From Zea mays (Eukaryota > Streptophyta > Magnoliopsida > Poales > Poaceae), in contig NC_050098.1 in the NCBI RefSeq assembly GCF_902167145.1, positions 78,160,207 through 78,224,206 on the forward strand: a stretch of DNA of 64,000 bases, given 5' to 3'. The first letter of the stretch is position 1. The number at the start of each line of letters is the position of its first letter. Below are positions 59,305-64,000 of this stretch, one piece after another. The position numbers and the translations under genes are program-made. Under the pieces are notes generated by a model. It searched no databases. It worked only from the letters and a program-made list of their open reading frames with translations, and had not been told where the DNA came from.

Positions 59305-59311
59305 CTTTATA
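59305..59311 (-). promoter_or_regulatory. TATA box of LTR-M
   Basis: TATAAAG (minus) in the context GCTCCTATAAAGCCCCCC; aligned with 30328-30334 of D-solo. Confidence 0.65.
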
Positions 59312-60175
59312 GGAGCGGGCACGGGCAATGGCGTCGACTCGGCTTTGGCACGACGCGGGGCACGCGGGGGCGGGCGTCGGGCATGCTCTAGCGAGCCCAG
59401 GGCGCGTCGAACACGTGTAGGTTTGTTTCTGCTCTTGTTCTTCCCCTTGCTGAGCAGCCAAACGTGCGAATCTTGCCCTAAGACCTTTGAGAGATCTCTT
59501 CCCTGCACCTAGGGCTACCTAGTTCATGTGAGTTCCAAGGGGAGATGTGGTCGGGTTAGAGAGATATGGGGGTGGGAAGTCGGCTCTGTTAGAGCTGTCC
59601 ACACCGAGACAAAACTTGTGCCAAGTCATGTCAAACGACTTAGGGTTGGGTTCGAACTTTTCCAGGGTGTTTTGGAGGTCTTTAGGCGCCACTTTGTCAA
59701 TTGGGCCAAGTGGTTTTGAAGTTTGAAAGAGGGTGAACATGTTTGATCTTTGGAAAAGGGTTGGTTTTGGACTTAGAAGAAATCTCATTTTTCTCTTAAG
59801 TTTCTCCCTTTGGTGACCCTTTTAGGGTTTTTTTGAAACCTTTTTGGGGTCACATTCTTACTATTTTTAGTAGGGTATTAGGTTTACTATAATTGTTATA
59901 ATTGGCCCAAGTCATGATCATGTGGTTTTTATAGCCTTTTGGTCATACTCACTTATAGTGCTCCAATTGTCCAAAGGGGTTTGCATTAGGGTTTGGGCAA
60001 ATCTCCCCACTATATGTGCATGATAAGCCAAGGCATGACATTTAAGATGGGTTGCACTTACTTAGGGTCTTGATTTCCAAGTTTGGAGTCCTTTTCCCAA
60101 AATAAACCACATGTGATGATGGGTTTATTAGTGTAGCCTTGAGTGAAAACTCTAAGTAACACTTGGGGTGTTACA

Positions 60176-60194
60176 GCCCTCCCCCCTTAAAGGA
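60176..60194 (-). other. Polypurine tract of internal A
   Basis: Minus strand AAGGGGGGAGGGC directly before the LTR-M start. Confidence 0.85.
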
Positions 60195-60427
60195 ATCTCG
60201 TCCCGAGATTTTAGGTAGAGTCCTTTGGAGGGGTGCCATGAAGGTGTGCTGGTGTGTTGTCCCTTCCTTTATCCAAGTTTCTTTAGTTAACTGCTCTTCG
60301 AATGTCATTCTCTTTGCGACTTCAGAAGGAAGTCCTTTTTGAGTTATTTTTAAAGCTTACAATACCTTTAACATCTAGGTTTTTCTTATATTTGGATTCA
60401 AAAGGGCAGGTGGGGTGAGGTTTTGGA

Positions 60428-63400
60428 TTACGTACCGACTCCTTTGGGCAGAAAGTCGGGGAAGCGAGAACGTAAAAAATCCTCAATCTCCCAGGTAGCT
60501 TCTTCTACTGAATGGTGACTCCACTAAACCTTATACATTCTGATCGACTTTGCCCGCGTTGATCTTTCCTTTTGATCCAATACTTTGACGGGGTGCTCTT
60601 GATAGGACAAGTCTGGTTCTATCTCAATTTCTGGTTCCGGTAGTACTTCAGTGGGTAAGCGGACACATTTCCGTAGCTGAGATACATGGAACACATCATG
60701 AACTGCTGACATGTGTGGTGGCAACTCCAATTGATATGCTACGGGTCCACAATATGCTTTGATCTCATAGGGCCCAATGTAGCGAGGAGCTAACTTGCCC
60801 TTGAGTCCAAATCTCTGAACACCTTTGGTGGGTGACACCTTAAGATAAACATGATCTCCCACTTCAAACTGTAGAGGCTTCCTCCTCTTGTCATGATAGC
60901 TCTTTTGCCTGGCCTGAGCAGCTTCTAGGTTCCTCTTAATAACTCTGACCTTTTCCTCTGCTTCAATTACCAAGTCTGGTCCAAATATTTCCCTCTCTCC
61001 TGCTTGAGACCAATTTAGAGGTGTCCTACACCTTCTTCCATACAAGGCCTCAAAAGGTGCCATCTGCAGACTGGACTGGTAGATGTTATTATAAGAAAAT
61101 TCTGCCAAGGAAACGCACTTGTCCCAATTTTTACCATAGTGTAGCACACAGGCTCGCAACATGTCTTCGAGGATTTGGTTCACCCTTTCTGTTTGACCAT
61201 CTGTCTGCGGATGGTATGCTGAGCTTCTTATTGCACGGGTCCCAAGTAATTCTTGGAGCTGCTCCCAAAAGCGTGCCACAAACAGTGCTCCCCTGTCAGA
61301 CACAATGGTCTTCGAAATTCCATGCAAACACACTATTTGATCAATATAGATTTCTGCATACTTCTTTGTCTTATGGGTGGTATGCACTGGCAAGAAATGC
61401 GCTATTTTGGTCAACCTATCCATGATGACCCAAATAGAATCATGGTGTCGGGAGGTATTGGGCAATCCCACGATAAAACCATGCAAATATCCTCCCATTT
61501 CCAAGATGGTATGGGAAGGGGCTGTAAGGTGCCTGCTACCTTTAGATGGCTGGCCTTGACTCTCGGGCAGGTGTCGCATTTAGATACATACTTAGCAATT
61601 TCCCTCTTCATTCTGGTCCACCAGTACAAGGATCTGAGGTCATGATACATCTTGTTACTGCCGGGGTGCAGGGAAAATTTTGAAAGGTGAGCTTCATTCA
61701 ATATTTTCTTTCTGAGCTCTAGGTTCTTGGGAACAACCAATCGGTCCCCAAACCATAGAATCCCTTTGCTGTCCTGACGGAAGCATTTATATTTTTCTGC
61801 CTTTTGTTCGATCATTTCCTTAATAACTTGAACACCCTTGTCACCAATCTGTGCCATGACGATTTGCTCTTGTAATGTGGGCTCCACTGAAATATAACTT
61901 AAAGCACCGGAGGAAATGACTTCTATTTTTAGCTTGCACAACTCATCACATAGGGTGGTGATCCTTGCATCTATACTCATACAATTGCACTGGGCCTTCC
62001 TGCTTAAGGCATCTGCCACAACATTGGCCTTGCCAGGATGGTAATGCACCTCCAAATCATAGTCCTTGATTAGTTCTAACCATCTTATTTGCCTCATATT
62101 AAGATCAGCCTGTGTGAAGATATATTTGAGACTTTTATGATCAGTGTAAATGTTACAATGAGCTCCCATCAAGTAATGTTTCCAAATCTTGAGAGCATGA
62201 ACCACAGCTGCTAACTCCAGATCATGTGTGGGGTAGTTCTTCTCATGGGGCCTGAGTGCTCGGGAGGCATAAGCAATGACTCTGTTGTCTTGCATTAAGA
62301 CACACCCCAATCCCGTACCGGAAGCATCACAATAAACCTCAAAAGTTTGGTGTTGTCAGGTTGAGCTAGCACTGGTGCGGTTGTCAAATGCTGCCTTAGT
62401 GTATGAAAGGCATCCTCACACTTCTGGCGCCAATCATACTTGACTCCCTTCTTCAACAGTTCAGTCATTGGCTTGGCAATTCTGGAGAAATCCGGAATAA
62501 ATCGTCGATAATACCCTGCCAATCCCAGAAAACTACGGATCTGCCGTACTATGGTAGGAGGTTTCCAATCCATCACTTCTTGTACCTTCTCAGGATCAAC
62601 TGATATCCCATCCTGAGAAATTGTGTGACCCAAAAATTTAATTTCCCTCAGCCAGAAATCACATTTAGACAACTTAGCATATAGACGATGATCACGCAGT
62701 CGCTGAAGCATGATGTGCAGATGCTCAGTATGCTCGTCTTCATTCTTGGAATAGACCAGAATATCATCGATGAAAACCACCACAAATTTGTCCAGCTCTG
62801 GCATGAATACTAAGTTCATCAGGTACATGAAATAAGCCGGGGCATTGGTCAGCCCAAAAGACATCACCAAAAACTCATAAAGCCCATATCTGGTAGAGAA
62901 GGCTGTCTTGGGAATATCGCTGACACGGATCTTGGTCTGATGGTAGCCCGAGCGAAGGTCTATCTTGGAGAACACTTTGGCTCCAACCAACTGATCAAAC
63001 AAAACATCAATGCGGGGCAGTGGGTATTTGTTCTTGATGGTCACCGCGTTGAGAGGGCGGTAATCGACACACATTCTTAGACTTTCATCCTTCTTCTTTA
63101 CAAACAAGGCTGGGCATCCCCATGGTGAAGTACTCGGGCGAATAAACCCCTTGTCCAATAATTCTTGTAACTGCTTTTTCAACTCTGCTAACTCTGCTGG
63201 AGGCATCCTATATGGTCTCTTGGATATAGGAGCAGTCCTGGGTTGCAATTCAATTGCAAACTCTATGTCTCTATCGGGTGGCATTCCTGGCAATTCATCA
63301 GGAAAGACATCTGGGTAGTCGCAGACCACTGGGATTCTCTCAACCAGGGACTCTACCATAACGAAGGCACATGAACGGGTACAACCCTAATCGGGCAGAT

Positions 63401-64000
63401 ATAATGTGGTCTCACCACAAGTAGGCGAGTGCACCTCAATGGCCCTTGCTGCAATATCAATTACTGCCTGATGTCTTGTTAACCAGTCAGTTCCCAATAT
63501 GATATCCACACTATCCAAACCCAAAATGAGGAGGTTGGTTTTGATTATCAGACTACCAAACTTTACAGGCACATTCTTGTTGATTTAATAGGTGGCAACC
63601 CTGCCTCCTGGTGTTGAAATTGTAATACCCCCATTTGTGTGATTGAAAGGTAACTGACATTTGGCACTAAATTTTGTACTGATAAAACTATGTGATGCAG
63701 CAAAATCAAAAAGAATAATTGTAGGATATTTCAAAACTGAAAAGGTACCAGTCATGACGGGTGCTCCTTTCGGAATGTCAGCCGTGGTGGTGAAGTTCAG
63801 CCTGCCTTGTCTCACTTGCACCTTCTGCCTCTTGCTTTGATTCTGGTTGGAATTCTGTCCCTGCCTCTGTTGGTTTCTGGGGCAATTCTTAGCATAATGT
63901 CTGGTGTTACCACAAGTGAAACACCTGTTGTCATTGGCTTGACGGTACTGCTGCTGCTGATTGTTCCTCTGCACTGGGGGCTGAGAGCGGTTGGGTGCCT
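60428..64000 (-). pseudogene. Internal A gag-pol, chromovirus (truncated by window)
   Basis: Minus strand. Enters inside gag just before the CCHC knuckle CFTCGNTRHYAKNC. Protease has DFAASHSFI in place of DSGASHSFI. RT (63359-62300) is almost intact: [62 protein letters not shown]. RNase H has [27 protein letters not shown]. Integrase has [30 protein letters not shown] and TDGQTERVNQ (catalytic glutamate kept). The C-terminus is a chromodomain (MYKV-stop-WSHHSVEEATWEIEDFL). Lesions: stops near 63584, 63388 and 60533; frameshift near 62335; a one-base deletion near 61480 that removes the first integrase aspartate. The closing stop is TAA at 60430-60428. Better preserved than B. Confidence 0.9.

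Larger units (their letters stand above)
55813..60175 (-). repeat. LTR-M of the array, shared by A and B
   Basis: 4363 bp: starts TGTAACACCCCAAGTGTTAC at 60175 and ends CCGCCACA at 55813. TATAAAG at 59305-59311, a GC-rich leader, a strong donor-like GTGAGT at 59022-59017, an AT-rich middle, the exon-like segment 57332-57203, and the terminal block shared with D-prime. Flanked by polypurine tract (right) and primer-binding site (left). Confidence 0.88.
34712..64000 (-). mobile_element. Tekay/Del-like chromovirus tandem array with shared LTR
   Basis: Minus strand, reading right to left: internal A (gag-end to chromodomain, 64000-60176), LTR-M (60175-55813), internal B (55812-43689, split by the zeon-like element), LTR-L (43688-34712, split by a solo LTR). 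LTR-M is followed by a polypurine tract on one side and a primer-binding-site-like sequence on the other. It thus serves as 3-prime LTR of A and 5-prime LTR of B. Both internal regions have the order gag, protease, RT, RNase H, integrase, chromodomain. Both are inactivated. The right end is outside the window. Confidence 0.82.

Overview
This window is nuclear DNA from a large, repeat-packed plant genome. It is almost certainly a grass, and most likely maize or a close relative. The sequence shows Ty3/gypsy chromoviruses with 3.5-5.6 kb LTRs, a Ty1/copia element whose LTR is full of CCGGACTGTCCGGTG-type palindromes (Opie/Ji style), a gypsy element with an antisense Transposase_28-type gene (cinful/zeon style), and a CACTA DNA transposon. 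The family names are recognition from memory, not database results. I see no host gene, tRNA, rRNA or CRISPR array. Essentially every base can be assigned to a mobile element or its remnant.

Layout. 1-3132 is the right part of a long plus-strand LTR (C1) that abuts a reverse-transcriptase fragment (H, 3133-3786). H is split at codon level by a 14.6 kb insertion (3787-18416, target duplication TTAAG) and resumes at 18417-18509. The insertion is a 5.59 kb solo LTR (D-prime, minus strand) that itself carries a complete 9.0 kb copia element (4301-13335, target duplication AAGCT). 18510-20270 is a second C-type LTR fragment. From 20271 to 29137 lies a minus-strand chromovirus (E), present as LTR pieces plus an integrase/chromodomain remnant. 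Its LTR is interrupted by a decayed CACTA transposon (21331 to about 26680).

At 29138 element E is interrupted by an LTR of another family (F). F contains a plus-strand solo LTR (D-solo, 29469-32957) and, from 34712 to beyond the right edge, a minus-strand Tekay/Del-like tandem array with shared LTRs: LTR-L, internal B, LTR-M, internal A. LTR-L carries a 4.7 kb solo LTR (38235-42934). The protease of internal B carries a 7.38 kb zeon-like element (47075-54455) whose two 669 bp LTRs differ at one base, making it the youngest insertion here.

Activity. All gypsy and copia polyproteins outside the zeon-like element carry stops, frameshifts or deletions, and the CACTA transposase genes are broken too. 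The one gene that reads open throughout is the three-exon gene inside the zeon-like element (48052-51270, plus strand, antisense to the element). It has its own TATA box just inside the LTR. The most unusual signal is a short exon-like open segment, exactly 130 nt in four of five copies and ending in the codons for GKPR or GKPQ, embedded in the LTRs of two different gypsy families.
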